A stretch of 64,000 nucleotides of DNA from Bostrychus sinensis (GCA_020698575.1 CM036241.1:32299416-32363415), one strand, 5' to 3'. Shown: positions 1 through 11,099, numbered from the stretch's first letter. Made by a program: numbers and translations. The notes: a model not told the origin generated them from the sequence alone.

Positions 1-57
1 CAGAGAGTATTTTTGCCAATAATTGGCTCTTGGGATCCAGAAGGTTGCAGACCCGTG
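1..57 (-). mobile_element. hAT-like MITE end, cut by window start
   Basis: The stretch ending in GGTTGCAGACCCGTG at position 57 matches, in reverse complement, the left end of the complete hAT-like element at 14867-15421, including the shared GGCTCT and CCAGAAGG blocks. The rest of the element lies before the window. It is a terminal fragment with no coding capacity visible. Confidence 0.65.
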
Positions 58-1310
58 ATTTAGAGCAACATATTAAGTATCCTCTTGGCCAAAATACCTA
101 TCAATGAATCCTTTTTGCCAAAATGTTACAAACCCATTTATTGCTCTAAATAGGAGCTGAATGTGGACCAGACCTTGGAAATTGGCAGATTAAAAATCAT
201 GTTTGTCACAAATATACAGTCCACTGTGTGCATGCTCTTTGGGAGATGGTTATGCATATTGTTATCCATAAACACAACAAATAAATGTAGCCCAATTTAC
301 CCAATATCAATGATAAAATACCTGTTATCTGTTTGTTGACACTTTATGCCAAAACAATATAATTTACCCATTTATTGACTCATAAAACAACGGTAAAACT
401 AATCTAACTTCTCCATCTCAAAGTCCCATTTCTCTCATTTTTGTCGTCCTTCTGTCAACCTTTGGGACATGTTTCAGATCCCAGACCAGCAGCTCGTACC
501 CAAGACAGAGATATGAGGAAGTGCGGGATAATGAGATGAGCGTCTTTGTAGAGGGCTGCTGAGCATTAGCATGATAATAGAAAAGTAATTAGTAACAACA
601 CCTAGAAAGTGGAGGCTGTCACTGGGGTTAGCGACATTCTAATTTCTTCTTTTTTATTATTATTTTTTTAACACAGACGATTAGACAATTTGCAGAGTTG
701 TGAGGCTTGCTGTGGCTTTTGAATGGGCCTTTATTTCTTAGAATAATGCAGAACGCCTATCGGGGTATTTTTGTACGTGCTGGAATTATGAGTTCATTGA
801 AGCTGTGTAATTGCATTTGATTGTTTTTTTTTTTTTTTCTCCCACTCCTCCCCTTTCTAATGTGGCTAATACGCCATCCGCCCTCAGAGAAAAGTCCCTG
901 TTATTTTCAATATTTTTTGTGTGTACAGTAAATTTGATCTGCCCTTATTATGCAAATGTATTTAATTTAAGCTAAAACCTGGAGAGAACAAATGAAAGAG
1001 GTATACAATAAAACTGCATAGAGTTGGATTTTGCTTAAGGTAAATAGATTTAAAACTACAGAGCCTTCCATCAGAGACGTAATCTGTTGATGCTAGTAGT
1101 GTTTTTTCCAGTTCATTTTTATGAGGGCACAAACATTTTAGACGACAAAATTGACTGGTTATTGTGATATGTTTGCATAAATAAACTTTCACTCTAAAAG
1201 CACTCTGACAGCACAGACCTTCGCCTAGGCATTGGTCCTATTTCGCAATGGTAAAAGCCCGTTATACACATGCACTATCCTCCAGACTGTATCTTGACAT
1301 TTCCCGGAGC
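58..1310. other. Unique AT-rich DNA with one candidate conserved block
   Basis: No gene or recognisable repeat is seen. A T-run lies at about 824-838. The stretch 470-645 is less AT-rich, has no repeat signature, and contains GCATTAGCATGATAAT and AAGTAATTAGTAAC homeodomain-like sites, so it could be a non-coding regulatory block. An open frame on the minus strand at 962-1192 has no recognisable domain and AT-rich low-complexity composition, and is treated as chance. Confidence 0.3.
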
Positions 1311-1818
1311 TTAAGGGGCCCATGTTATGCTTTTCTCAGGCTTTTATGAAATAATATTGGCCACCTTTGCATTAGTATTTTACATTTTATAACTTAAAAT
1401 AAAGTATACGTGTGGAAAACATCATTTTTTTGTGGAACTGTTACTTTGACTTTGGAGAGAACTATGTGTCTTTCACCACCTGCTGGCAGCAATGAGCAGA
1501 GCATAAAATAGCTAATTAGCATGGCTATGAGCAACATGACACTAACAGATAAATGAGCTGACTGCGTTGCAATTTAAGTGTTGAAAGTCCAGTGATGGTG
1601 TATGAGCTTTAGAAACGTGCAGGAACACTTCCTTTCACTTTCCTTTCATGTGTCTGTGTAGAGCTGTGACACCCGAGCGTTTTCAGCCCTTGAGAAGGGA
1701 ACGGCCTTGGCATACAGGATTTCTCAAACAAGCATGAATGAAACAAAATACAACCCAGATATGTTTTTACTTATAACATGGTTAAAGTAGTCAATTTAGC
1801 TTAATAGGGGACCTTTAA
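1311..1818 (+). mobile_element. Family A TTAA-flanked MITE, copy A1
   Basis: TTAA occurs at both ends (1311-1314 and 1815-1818). The left end reads TTAAGGGGCCCATGTTATGC and the reverse complement of the right end begins TTAAAGGTCCCC, so the ends are imperfect inverted repeats. The interior (AATAGCTAATTAGCATGG, ATAAATGAGCTGAC, GGGCTTTAGAAA-like blocks) recurs at 8941-9230 and 46200-46490. A TTAA duplication is typical of piggyBac-type transposition; the superfamily is inferred from that and no transposase is present. Confidence 0.75.
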
Positions 1819-1830
1819 GTTACTCATAGT

Positions 1831-3200
1831 CAGGGCTGGCTCCTGGCATAAACAACCTATGTGAAAGTTTAGGGCCACAACCATGGGGGTGGGAGGGGGG
1901 GGGGGGGGGGGGGGGGGCACATGAACAGAAAGGCACCCTTTAAAATAATTCCAGCAACCCTAAAAATAAGACAAACTTAAAGAAATTATGTTGATGCTAT
2001 AATGGAGTATTTGAAACAGATGATGTCAACTTTCTTGATCATACGAATATATTAAAAAACAAAAAGGCTTACTTTAACAAAAGAAAAAAACACCCCTGTG
2101 CAGCAAATGGTTTGATCCATTACCGCTCTGCTCGATCTGCACTCTCTCTCCTCTCCTGACTGCTCAGTTTCTGTCGCTGATTTGACAAGTAAATATTGTT
2201 GGTTTGTAACATGTGTTCAAAGTTGTCAAACCCAACTTACCCAAGTACAGACATCTACAGTCAACAAAAGTGTAAGTGGCTAAACAGTGCTAGCAGTAAG
2301 GCTAATAATAAGAGTTTTTCTCAGTAATGAAAGTGTGTTTATCACAGAGCAGAGGAGAGGCAGGAGGCTGGTTCATCTCTACAGCTGGTTTCTACGAAAA
2401 AAGTTTGGGAAACATCCTGTTCTGTAATTTATCTCTGTTTTTGTTGTTTGTGGTTGATGTCCATTGTAACTTATCAGAAAGAACTGAGCTTGACTTTATT
2501 CATACAAATAAAAAAATACATCCAATGCTATCCTCTGCATCCAAGGCCAACCTAAACTACTAAACTTTCGAGAGTTGTCTCTGAGCAAGTTTTATTGATT
2601 TTGTTGAATTTTTAATCATAGCACATTAGCCATAGTTATTTTTAAAACTATAGTTAATAATAAAGTGAATAGTTTATTAACTGTTCATGTATATTAAGGC
2701 ACATATACATACAACTGTCCTATAAAACGTCTCCTATTAAATAATATTGTAGTTTTGTTCAGGGATCTTCCCCAGCTGAGCACCTCTGAAGCTGAAACTC
2801 TGCAGTTATATCCTTGAATTAAAGAAGTAAAGCTATATCATTCTTTACAATAATGTAGTAGGAGCTGACAATATTTTTTATCATTGAAAATGCACCAGAA
2901 TACAGGAAATGACATCAGTCTTGTTCAAACTTTCCTGGGGGAGGACCCCCAGAGCCCCCCTTGTTGTTCCTACAAAAACATAATCTGCTTTTGATACAAC
3001 AGGGGCAGAGATCAGGAAGCAACAGAAATATAAGTGCACTTTCAATGGTGTTCATTTGCCATTGGCTTAAATGGGATTAATTAATTTATCCTATTATATG
3101 TGTGTCACTGTGCATCTTATTTGGGGTTTGCACTTGCAGTAATTAAGGGGCAACAGTCAAAATCTTGTTTAGGGCCACTAAAACCCTAGAGCCGGCCCTG
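1831..3200. mobile_element. hAT-like non-autonomous element, about 1.37 kb
   Basis: The left end CAGGGCTGGCTCCTGG and the reverse complement of the right end CAGGGCCGGCTCTAGG are inverted repeats, and both are followed inward by a GGGCCAC block. The flanks CTCATAGT (1823-1830) and CTCGTGGT (3201-3208) agree at 6 of 8 bases, as expected for an aged 8-bp hAT target duplication. The interior has a 23-base G run and a self-complementary GGGGGAGGACCCCC motif near 2939. An open frame at 2327-2563 has no recognisable transposase motif, so the copy looks non-autonomous. It sits immediately beside A1. Confidence 0.75.
1895..1917 (+). repeat. Poly-G run of 23 bases
   Basis: An uninterrupted run of 23 G, preceded by GGGGGTGGGA, lies just inside the left end of the hAT-like element. 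It can form G-quadruplexes and is prone to length variation and assembly error. Confidence 0.95.
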
Positions 3201-3208
3201 CTCGTGGT

Positions 3209-4559
3209 GTTTGATAGATTACACTTGACCTTAAAATTTCAAACTATTATGGTTTTCTATTTTGTTGTTAAGTGTCCTGCATAACAGTGACATTTAAGAT
3301 GTAGCCTTTAGCTTGTGTAACGCAAAGTGCATTAAATAAAGCGGTTAAATACACTTGGATAGTTTAAATTTGCAAAATTATCTGGCTAATGCTAAAATCT
3401 GCATTGAAAATGTGTTGTGGTCAGCTTAACTTCAGGCTCTGTGTTGTACGTGCAGCCATGTTGTTTACAAACTCACAAAGGGTCAATTTGTGCTTTTTAG
3501 CCCTGAACTATCTTGTGTTGATTTAGCCCGACACCTGTTTTTGGCCCAAAACAACTGCTTTCCTGTCCTGGTGTCAGAGGGTGAGAGACGGATGGAGCTG
3601 CAGGACAGGGGTGTCTCAGTGATTATCCGCTCTGTCTTGTACTGTAAGTCAACATTATAAATCTCAGCCACAGACACTGCAGCGTTATGAGCCAAGTCTA
3701 AAAGCCAATTACTTTCTCAATGACCTGGCTCATGTAATATTTACTGCAGTAAGGTGGATTCGACTTACCTTACCACACTGCAGAAATATTTTCATCTTCC
3801 AGTTTCATTAAACAAAGGTTCTTAATCATACAGCTATTAAGTATTTTTTGTACATTTTGCCATAATATCATATAAGTAGTACACATGTGGTACATAACAG
3901 TATATACTGCAGTGACTCAATATCCTATAGAGTACTCTTATGCAACAAGTTGTGACCTTTGCATATTAATTAACCATACAAAAGCTATGTAAACAAATCA
4001 GGCCAGGGTAAACAGTTCAGAGTTATTGACCACTTAAACTGCACCAATTTTTCTCAACTGGTGGGCCGAGACACAAAATTGGCACTAATTCTTCTTCTAG
4101 ATCATTGGTCCCAACCTTTTTGTCATACTATAAGTACTCACTCAAATATACCTGTAATGATTTTTCCACTTGGTCATATCAAGTCATCAAGTCAAGATGT
4201 ATGAAGATGTATTTATTAAATAGAAATAATTTTAATGTCTGTCTTTATTAGTACAAAGGCATTTTAGATTTTATTGCAAAAAATAATAAATCTTGCATTT
4301 TTTCTTTAAACTAAAATTTAAGATAAAGAAAACTTGAAATTAAATAATAAAATAAATAATATGTCTGCCTAAATAAATAAAAAATAAAATAAATTAATAC
4401 ATTTAGAAAGGATTTACACCACTTTGCATCAGAAATGTTCATGTGTTAATTAGTCCTGCTATTTAAAACATGCTACAAGATAATTAAACTAAAATATTTA
4501 TAATTATTATTATGATATAATAATATGATATAATATAATAATATATTATTATAATTATT
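3209..4559. other. AT-rich DNA, no gene; possible hAT relic
   Basis: No coding sequence is seen. At 4048-4130 the phrases TTCTCAACTGGTGGG and ATTGGTCCCAACCTTTTT resemble hAT-type terminal repeats, but no matching pair with target duplication was found. 4200-4560 is very AT-rich with many ATAATA-type repeats. The 3483-3695 minus-strand frame is judged to be chance. Confidence 0.3.
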
Positions 4560-5265
4560 ATTAAGATTAAGTCAAGGACTTACCATAGAACATTAAAAGA
4601 ATTTATAACATTTTTTAGAGCAACAAAATTAATTGTGCATTTTACGGTATAAACGTGATTTTTTTATCCAATCCAATCCACTTTATTTATATAGCACATT
4701 TTACAAACAAAACAGTTTCCAAAGTGCTGCACATAGAACACTAAATAACAATAAATTACTCCATTCAGCTCCACCAGTCCCCATTAAATAATAAGAACCA
4801 GTAAAACCAAATAAAAGTATAATACAATAAAATAACAATAAATAAATGCCAAGAATGAAATAAAAACAAAACAATAAAACACAATAAAAGACAACAGAGG
4901 ACCACACAATTCACGTCGAGTTAAAAGCCAGAGAATAAAAATGAGTCTTAAGTGATTTTTTTAGTAGGGTCCCTGAGGGTTAATGTAGCACGTATGATTA
5001 TTATTCATTAATAAATGCTTGAGTGAACCACTTGAGTGCTGTGGAGTTTATTTACAGAAGCCCATTATCAGCAGAGTTTAGCCACTAGCTCCGCCCTGTC
5101 ATTGCTCTAGGTCGCCCTGGTGTGTCTGTAGCCATTTTTTGCCCAAACCAGGAGAAACGTGAGGTGAGCCCTGCCTCTTCTGACTGCAGTTGGGCATTGG
5201 TTTGGTGTGTCCCACCCTCTACATATATTCATTTTAAACACAGAGTTGTATTGCTAACTTGTCCA
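4560..5265 (+). repeat. Family E dispersed repeat, copy E1 (interrupted)
   Basis: Two blocks, 4560-4666 and 4952-5265, match in order the reverse complement of 16800-17310. Shared landmarks are GATTAAGTCAAGGA, TTAATGTAGCACGTATGATT, CTGATAATGGGCTTCTGTAA in E2 (CTTTATC-type variant here), GTTTAGCCACTAGC and GGTGTGTCTGTAGCCA. A retroposon tail splits this copy, and relative to E2 it also lacks about 50 bp near 5098. No terminal repeats or open frame identify the class. Confidence 0.7.
4667..4951 (-). mobile_element. Retroposon 3' end inserted in repeat E1
   Basis: It is flanked by a perfect 12-bp direct repeat GTGATTTTTTTA (4655-4666 and 4952-4963), a target-site duplication confirmed by the uninterrupted homologue E2. 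Read on the minus strand it ends with a TATAAATAAAGTGGATTGGA-type tail carrying short ATTGG repeats, typical of LINE or LINE-dependent SINE 3' ends in fish. Only the 3' part is present (5' truncation). The AT-rich minus-strand frame at 4701-4907 is not a gene. Confidence 0.75.
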
Positions 5266-7020
5266 ACATGTTACACTGTGGCCATCAGAATACAAAGCAT
5301 GAAAAACAGTTCCTTCTTCATCAGGTATTTTCTTCCTCCAGTGTTCATTTACTGCTCGTGCTTAAACAGTCTGCCATGTTTACTGCTAAGATTTCTTCTA
5401 AATTGCTGCCTCCTACACTCTTGATGATTTTAATTACCATAACCCACAAGTTCACAACCAGGCGGCTCTCTAAGTGATGCGGGGGCACCCAGCCAGATCT
5501 GACGCTGCAGACCTCCTCTCTGCTCCGAATGACACGCAACACTTTCTGATATATACTAAGTGTTTCTTTATGGCTTGTGTACAGATTGTCTCAGCTGGCC
5601 GCTCCGTGCCCCGTGTCAACCGAGTGCGCAGATCCTAACTCAAACACACAGGCAGGAAATGAGCGCCACTGGCAAGGACATTACTCAGTACTGTGTGTCC
5701 TTATGATGCTCCTCTACTCGCTACTTTTTGATCTATTTTCTTTTTTGTAGGAAAAATAATGAGGGCTTCATTGCCGATACATCAAAAAGGCCTAATATTA
5801 TCATGGTGCATTTGGTGTGGATTGGTGCATAGTGCAATACTGATAAAATAAAGTGCATATATTTGGTATTTTAGTCGTTTATGTATGAGGTCTGAATTTA
5901 CAAGTTCACCCTATTCAAAAGGCTTAACATGTTTTATGTCTAAAAAAGTGAACATCACACTGTTACATCTGTCCATCACTAACAACACCGCACTGAGTAA
6001 TCTAAAACTCATTTTACTCTGGATCAGGACCTGGTTCAGACTTGGACTACAGTTATTTCTTCAGTAGGGCCACTGTTTTAAGAAAGAAAATCTTTCATGA
6101 TTGTGTTTTAGATTTTGCAAAACACTGTGTGGAGTTTTAGCTCCTTGGGTGTGAAGTTGCAGAATTTGTGCATATATTTTAACTTTATGGTATAAGCAAA
6201 AACAACATACTGTAATTGTCTTTTTTATTTATACGTGTTTTTGTTTTTGTGCAATTAATCATTTTAAGCAGATGAAGCCTGTTAGAAATATTTGTGTGAA
6301 TATTATACTATAAAAGATCTCATATATTGTGTCTTGAACTACTGGTATGTTTTTACTCTGTGTACCCAGACACTCATACACAAGAAGATGTCAAGCTGTG
6401 CCTCTGATAAGCAGTGGAAAAGTACCAAGGTCAGCTGTTCTTTAAAAGCTCAGAACAGACACTCTTACACCATACAACTTGTGCTTTGTATGAACTTGTC
6501 TCCTTGCCGCAAGTAATGGAATAAATCTGTGTTTTGATTGATATCCATGATTCTTCATTTGTTTTGATTCAGTCAGAACTTTACCAGCTAAAATTTCTCG
6601 AACAAAGCCAGCTCCAAAAAAGCTGCTTTATAGCCATTAATACAAATGATGGCAAGTATTGTAAACCTATCAGTGAGAGCTTTATGTTTTGCTATTCAGT
6701 TAACAGAAACTCACATACTTTCACTTTATATTTTAATTAGGAGCACATTTGCTAAAAGATACTTGTTACTGTAATTTGAGAAAATAGCAAACAAACAGCA
6801 GTTCCAATAATAATATTTTGCTTATTTGTCCAATAAACTGACTTAAACCTGAACTAAAAGAGACAACAGGGCAGGGTGTGGTTTAATGTTTACATGTCAT
6901 TATTCTATCTAATTTATCTTAAAATCATTAAATAAAACTTTTTTTGAATAAAGAAATTGAATACTCTACCCACCTTGACTGGAATTACATACAAAACTGT
7001 GCTGCACTTGTTTATATTGT
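5266..7020. other. Unique AT-rich DNA, no feature recognised
   Basis: Several short frames (for example 5122-5424, 5885-6067, 6292-6516, 6534-6740) begin with ATG, but they lack splice context, domain motifs and repeat homology. I see no gene here. 5580-5700 is somewhat GC-richer without any identifiable signal. Confidence 0.3.
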
Positions 7021-7029
7021 CTCGTCTGC

Positions 7030-7420
7030 CCCAGTATCTTTCAAGCCTTTCCTTATTCTGATTAAAATGATCGTTTTGACCTGCATAAAGCCAAGTGGTT
7101 TGTCGCCAGGATGTATTTTGGATTTATGGCGTTTGTGGCCTATGTGTTTCCGGCAAAGACGAGCATTACCAGTTTCTCTTTCCTTGGCTTTCACTCAAAA
7201 ATGTTTTTGCACAAGGCTTTTAAGTCATATTTTCACAAACAGAATGTTGTGCTCACTGATTAAGGTGCTTTTCGGATCAAACACATGCCGTAAATCTTGC
7301 TCTGATGCTATCATGACCTTGTGTGACTTAAATACTCTCCGACAAAGCTTCAGGGTTGGGCTGCACTCTTCGATAAAAAACAGGGAAAAGTCATTGGCGA
7401 GCTGCAAGGGCTGAATTCAA
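7030..7420. promoter_or_regulatory. Candidate conserved non-coding block
   Basis: Repeat-free and of balanced composition, in contrast to its flanks. It contains the third-longest ATG frame in the window (6944-7414, 156 codons), but the translation is basic, shows no domain and starts in AT-rich DNA; two frames on the opposite strand overlap it. Open frames on both strands with no family match suit constrained non-coding DNA better than a gene. The function is inferred only from texture. Confidence 0.3.
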
Positions 7421-8300
7421 ATCATGTCTGCTACAACCTGTAAGGCAGTATAGACTTTATATTTATAGATGTGCCTAAATTTAATTGTTCGTTTTAGGAG
7501 GGCATAAAATGGTTTAAAATACAACATCCCCTGCTTCATTTGTTTCTATCAGATGTTAGTGCTGGTTGAGAAATGTAAAAAGTTTGCCTGGATTTAATTA
7601 AATGCTATATTCACTGTTTTGAGCTACAGTTATTTTTTATTTGTATTTTCAGCATGGTATATCGCAGTGTTTTCCAACTGGTGGGTGGAAGTAAAAGTCG
7701 CTTTCATGAGGGTTGAAGATGATGAAGAAATGCAAATCCCAGATGAATAAAATATTAAAATGTCAAACCCCATTAACATTTGAAAAAACAACTTCGTCTT
7801 ATTTTGGTTAATGAAGGTCATAATTTGAGAGACATTTAGCTATAAAGTGAGATAGTAATTTCAGGTAAACTTGACTTTGCAATGATATATGTAGCTGCAC
7901 ACTTGTGGCGCAAACTGAGCAGCTCTAAACTCCTTTCTATCTAATTCCAAGTCTTTTAATTTATCTGCTTTGATTAATATGAAAAGATGACCTAAAAGAG
8001 GATATAAACCATTATAATATATGTAGTGGCAGGCTTATTCACTTGAAACCTTGTACATAATAAAGAAATGAATGATTATACCTCAGCCATCTTTGCAGCA
8101 TGTCACTAAAAGCAAGACATTGATTAGCAAAATAGATACTCAGAAGTATATCTGTTTGAGTATGTTAATCCATATATAGTATGTTAATAGCACATTTTGT
8201 GAACTCTAGATAATTAATACTTGTATGAATGAATTAATTAGGCCTAGGTTTATACCTGGCTTTTAATCTTTTAATCAAAATGTTTTTCAATTCTGTGTAA
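7421..8300. other. AT-rich DNA with a lone hAT-like terminus
   Basis: GCAGTGTTTTCCAACTGGTGGG at about 7660-7682 resembles the outer end of a hAT element (consensus-like CAGTGGTTCTCAACTGGTGGG), but I could not find the partner end. The remainder is AT-rich with no gene. Confidence 0.3.
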
Positions 8301-8364
8301 TTAAAAGGTGCTATATTATGTCTGGCTTATTCCTATGCATGAAATAATTTTGGACACCTTCACA

Positions 8365-8819
8365 TTAAAGCTGCATTACGTGATTTCGTGACTGTAAAAG
8401 TTGAATGATACACTCCTCTTTCCTAATTCCTCTCCTTGGCGACGCTCTATCACAGTCTCACACAAACCTGGAAGTCTGTACAAAAGCTAGGAGCTATCAC
8501 AATAACATAGCACAGATCTGGAGTTTGCTTTTAATTCTTTAAAATAAAAAATGAAAATACTGTGAATAAGCTATGAATTTTCAAATAAAACAATAGCTCC
8601 TTCACATTATTCCAGATAGATTCTAGTTCTGGATAGATAAAGGTTGTATTGACCAATCAGAGTGCTCCTGTCCTATGAAAGTGTGTGATTGGGTAAACTG
8701 TTCCTTCCCTCGCTCTAAAACAAAAACCCTTATAACACAGCCCACAGGTGACCTTAAAGTCTCATTTTTTCTATCTTCAATTTAATCAATTAGCTCTAAA
8801 TCAGGTAGTGCAGCTTTAA
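8365..8819. mobile_element. Element C, TTAA-flanked MITE nested in A2
   Basis: The ends are inverted repeats: left TTAAAGCTGCATTACGTGAT, right (reverse complement) TTAAAGCTGCACTACCTGAT, 18 of 20 identical. TTAA is present on both sides (8365-8368, 8816-8819). The insertion interrupts family A sequence exactly where A1 reads continuously (CACCTTTGCATTAG to ACATTTTATAACTT). It is 455 bp long with no coding capacity. It shares the TTAA target but not the interior of family A. Confidence 0.8.
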
Positions 8820-8849
8820 CTTTTCACATTTTATAACTTAAAATAATGC

Positions 8850-8940
8850 TTATGTATGTATGTATGTATGTATGTATGTATGAATGTATGTATGTATGTA
8901 TGTATGTATGTATGTATGTATGTATGTATGTATATATATG
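8850..8940 (+). repeat. (TATG)n microsatellite
   Basis: About 22 tetranucleotide units with one TGAATG interruption near 8881, ending in TATATATATG. The minus-strand frame over it reads a HTYI repeat and is an artefact. The array lies inside family A sequence at a point where A1 has only GTATACGTG. Confidence 0.95.
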
Positions 8941-9377
8941 CCCCTGCTGGCAACTGTGGAGAAAGGACACAGCATAAAATGGCCAATTAGCATGACTATA
9001 ATAATAAAAATGGTGCTAATATATAGATAAATGACATGTCTGCTTTGTAGTGACAGTAATTTAATCACTGAAATTATCAACAGTGGCTGGGCTTTAGAGA
9101 CACACAGGAGCACTTACTGATTTCAGGTGTCTCCATAGAACCATGAGACAGAGTCTTCCCAGATCGTTAGAAGAGGATGGACATAACACAGTTACTCAGA
9201 CATGTGTGAATGAAACAAGTACTAATCAAGGTGTGTGTTTAAGATGGAAACATTATAACTATCCTGGCGAGCCATTTTCTCCTACTTTCTTTTCAAAAGC
9301 AGGACAGTCTGATTCCTCACATGCAGTGAACATTTCTCTCTGGTTGATTTGGACCTGGCCTATCACAGCTATTCAGA

Positions 9378-9590
9378 TTGTGTTTTTTATTCACGTGTTA
9401 CAACTGAACAAGTTTGGGAGTTATGGTGAACGCGTTGAATAAAGTTTGACTGACTGACTTATCTGACTGTTTTGTTTTGCCTTTTAGTCCGGAGCGCTTT
9501 ATATGTGAAAAAAGTTCGAAAATAGACCATTCAATATTCAATTCAATCGCCTTATAATCTGGAGCGCCCTATAGTCTGGAAAATACGGTA
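9378..9590. repeat. Fragment of a TATAAGGCGCACC-type repeat
   Basis: The phrases TTAGTCCGGAGCGCTTTATA, CCTTATAATCTGGAGCGCCC and CTATAGTCTGGAAAATACGG are degenerate copies of the vertebrate repeat whose other strand reads CCGTATTTTCCGGACTATAA and then GGCGCACC units. The right terminus (AATACGGTAA) is present; the left part is not. I do not assign a family name. Confidence 0.5.
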
Positions 9591-10672
9591 AACACACAAT
9601 CAGACTTAACACACAATCAACACAAACAATAACTACACTAAACTAAACAGACCCAGGATACTCCTGTCCTTAGACCCTCCTTCTCTGTAAGGAAAAACTC
9701 CTAAAAAATTCCAGCTGTTGAAAAAAAAGAAGAAACTTTATGGAGCCCATATTGAAGGAGAGATCCTCTCTCAGGACGGACAGGCAACATGTGTCTAGGA
9801 CTGTTAGTTCATTAGCTCATCTATAGGATAGGTTCAGGGCTGTAAGGATGCAGCAGGTGGGCCTCATGCAGACAGGGGAGTGGGGGTGAGGGAGGTCCAG
9901 GAAGTCCATAGAGGTGAGGTTAAGAGCCCACAGGTTGGGACAGGAGCACAGATGGGGCAGCTAAGATCCAGTCATCACTGGGACATCTGCCAACAGCCAC
10001 TGATCTGAAACAGTCCCCCCTCCCCCAGAGAGGAGTGGGAGAGAGGAACAACTTGTGAATAGCAATGAACTGATTAAAGATATAGAATATTAGATTGTAT
10101 TAATGATAGTGATAGAAGAGGAGCAGCAGATGAAACCAGAGGACAGAGGCTCAGTGCACCATACTTCCCCCAGCTTCTAGCTCCTAGAGCAGCCTATCTT
10201 CAGCTGTGGAGTTAACCCTGTTCCTAGCTGGCCTGACCATAAGCTTTTTCGTTTTAAGCCTAATCTTAAATGTAGAGACTGTGTCTGCCTCTCTAACATG
10301 AGCTGGAAGCTGATTCCATAAAACAGGAGCTTGGTAACAAAAGGCTCTACCTCCAGATGATACCCTTGGAACCACTAATGGCCCTGCATTTTGTGAACGC
10401 AGTACTCTGTTTGGTTGGTATGGCACTATAACATCATTAATGTAGGATGGGGACATACCTTTTATGGCCTTGTAAGTCAGGAGAAGGATTTTAAATAAAT
10501 TCTGAATTTGACTGGAAGCCAGTAAAGCGAAGATAGCACATGCGTAATATGTTCTCTTCTGTTTCTTCCTGTTAATAATCTTGCTACTGCATTTTGAACA
10601 AGCTGGAAACATTTTAAAAAGTTTTTAGGGCATGCTGCTAGCAGAGAGTTATAGTAATCCAACCTAGATGTC
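9591..10672 (-). mobile_element. 5'-truncated L2-like LINE fragment
   Basis: The minus strand encodes the C-terminal tail of an L2/CR1-group reverse transcriptase ORF (10184-10672), followed downstream by about 590 bp of A/G-rich 3' untranslated sequence. It is 5' truncated inside the region after the polymerase domain, at the point where family B sequence resumes. Assignment to the L2-like group rests on the conserved C-terminal block, and finer classification is not possible here. Confidence 0.7.
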
Positions 10673-10683
10673 CACAGAAACAA
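10184..10683 (-). pseudogene. Broken LINE ORF2 C-terminus
   Basis: Two overlapping minus-strand frames carry consecutive parts of one protein. The first (10477-10683) includes SRLDYYNSLLAACPK, QLVQNAVARLLT and YWLPVKFRI. The second (10184-10612) continues with ILLLTYKAIKGMSPSYI, VLRSQNAGPLVVP, APVLWNQLPAHVREA and STFKIRLKTK. This order is the standard C-terminal block of L2-like LINE ORF2 proteins. The shift between frames near 10500 and the missing N-terminal endonuclease and polymerase domains make it a dead remnant. The first few codons of the first frame derive from family B sequence, not the LINE. Confidence 0.8.
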
Positions 10684-11099
10684 AACTAATGCGAAGAGAT
10701 AGCAGACTAACTTCTTTGTATAGAATAAGAAAAAAGCTTGTTTGGTCAGCCAGGCTACATTATGACACGATTAAAAGTTCAAAAAAATAAATTTAGCATC
10801 ATAGGGAACCTTTAAAATAATATTTAGGCCTTGAATAAGCTAAGCAAACTATATCAAACTTCCACATGATCCAATATCGTGTCCCAACCAAGCAACTGGG
10901 AATCCTTGCTCTAACAAGATAGTAATGTAACATTGTGTCTTAGTACTAGTGATGTAATCTGGTTGCAAGCTTTTTACTTTGTCTCAGAAAACCAACCAGA
11001 AGCAAATTTAATATGTATTTTAAGCTTCTGTATTGTATGGTAAGAATCATTTTGTTCTTTTAAAAAATGCTTGTAATACATCATAGACAAACTCCATCT

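Larger units (their letters stand above)
9259..10757 (-). mobile_element. Family B hAT-like MITE B1, expanded by inserts
   Basis: The left end CTATCCTGGCGAGCC and the reverse complement of the right end TAGCCTGGCTGACC match the family B termini. CATTATAA (9251-9258) and CATTATGA (10758-10765) give an 8-bp target duplication with one mismatch. Family B sequence is seen at 9259-9377 and again at about 10673-10757; the middle is occupied by other repeats and a LINE fragment. It inserted into element A2. Confidence 0.75.
8301..10815 (+). mobile_element. Family A TTAA MITE A2, host of a nested cluster
   Basis: TTAA lies at 8301-8304 and 10812-10815 with family A ends (AAAAGGTGCTATATTATG and GGGAACCTTTAA). 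Homology to A1 is split into four pieces: 8301-8364, 8820-8850, 8938-9258 and 10758-10815. The gaps are filled by element C (8365-8819), a TATG microsatellite, and element B1 (9259-10757). Removing the inserts leaves a family A element close in length to A1. Confidence 0.75.

Noticed and set aside
5122..5424. 100-codon plus-strand frame
   Set aside because: Overlaps repeat E1 and has no domain or splice context.
7657..7690. A complete hAT element starting at CAGTGTTTTCCAACTGG
   Set aside because: No matching partner end or duplication was found downstream.
8850..8940. Direct repeats that might suggest a CRISPR-like array
   Set aside because: Four-base microsatellite with no spacers, in a eukaryotic genome.
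8850..9113. Minus-strand frame with repeated HTYI units
   Set aside because: Translation of the TATG microsatellite.
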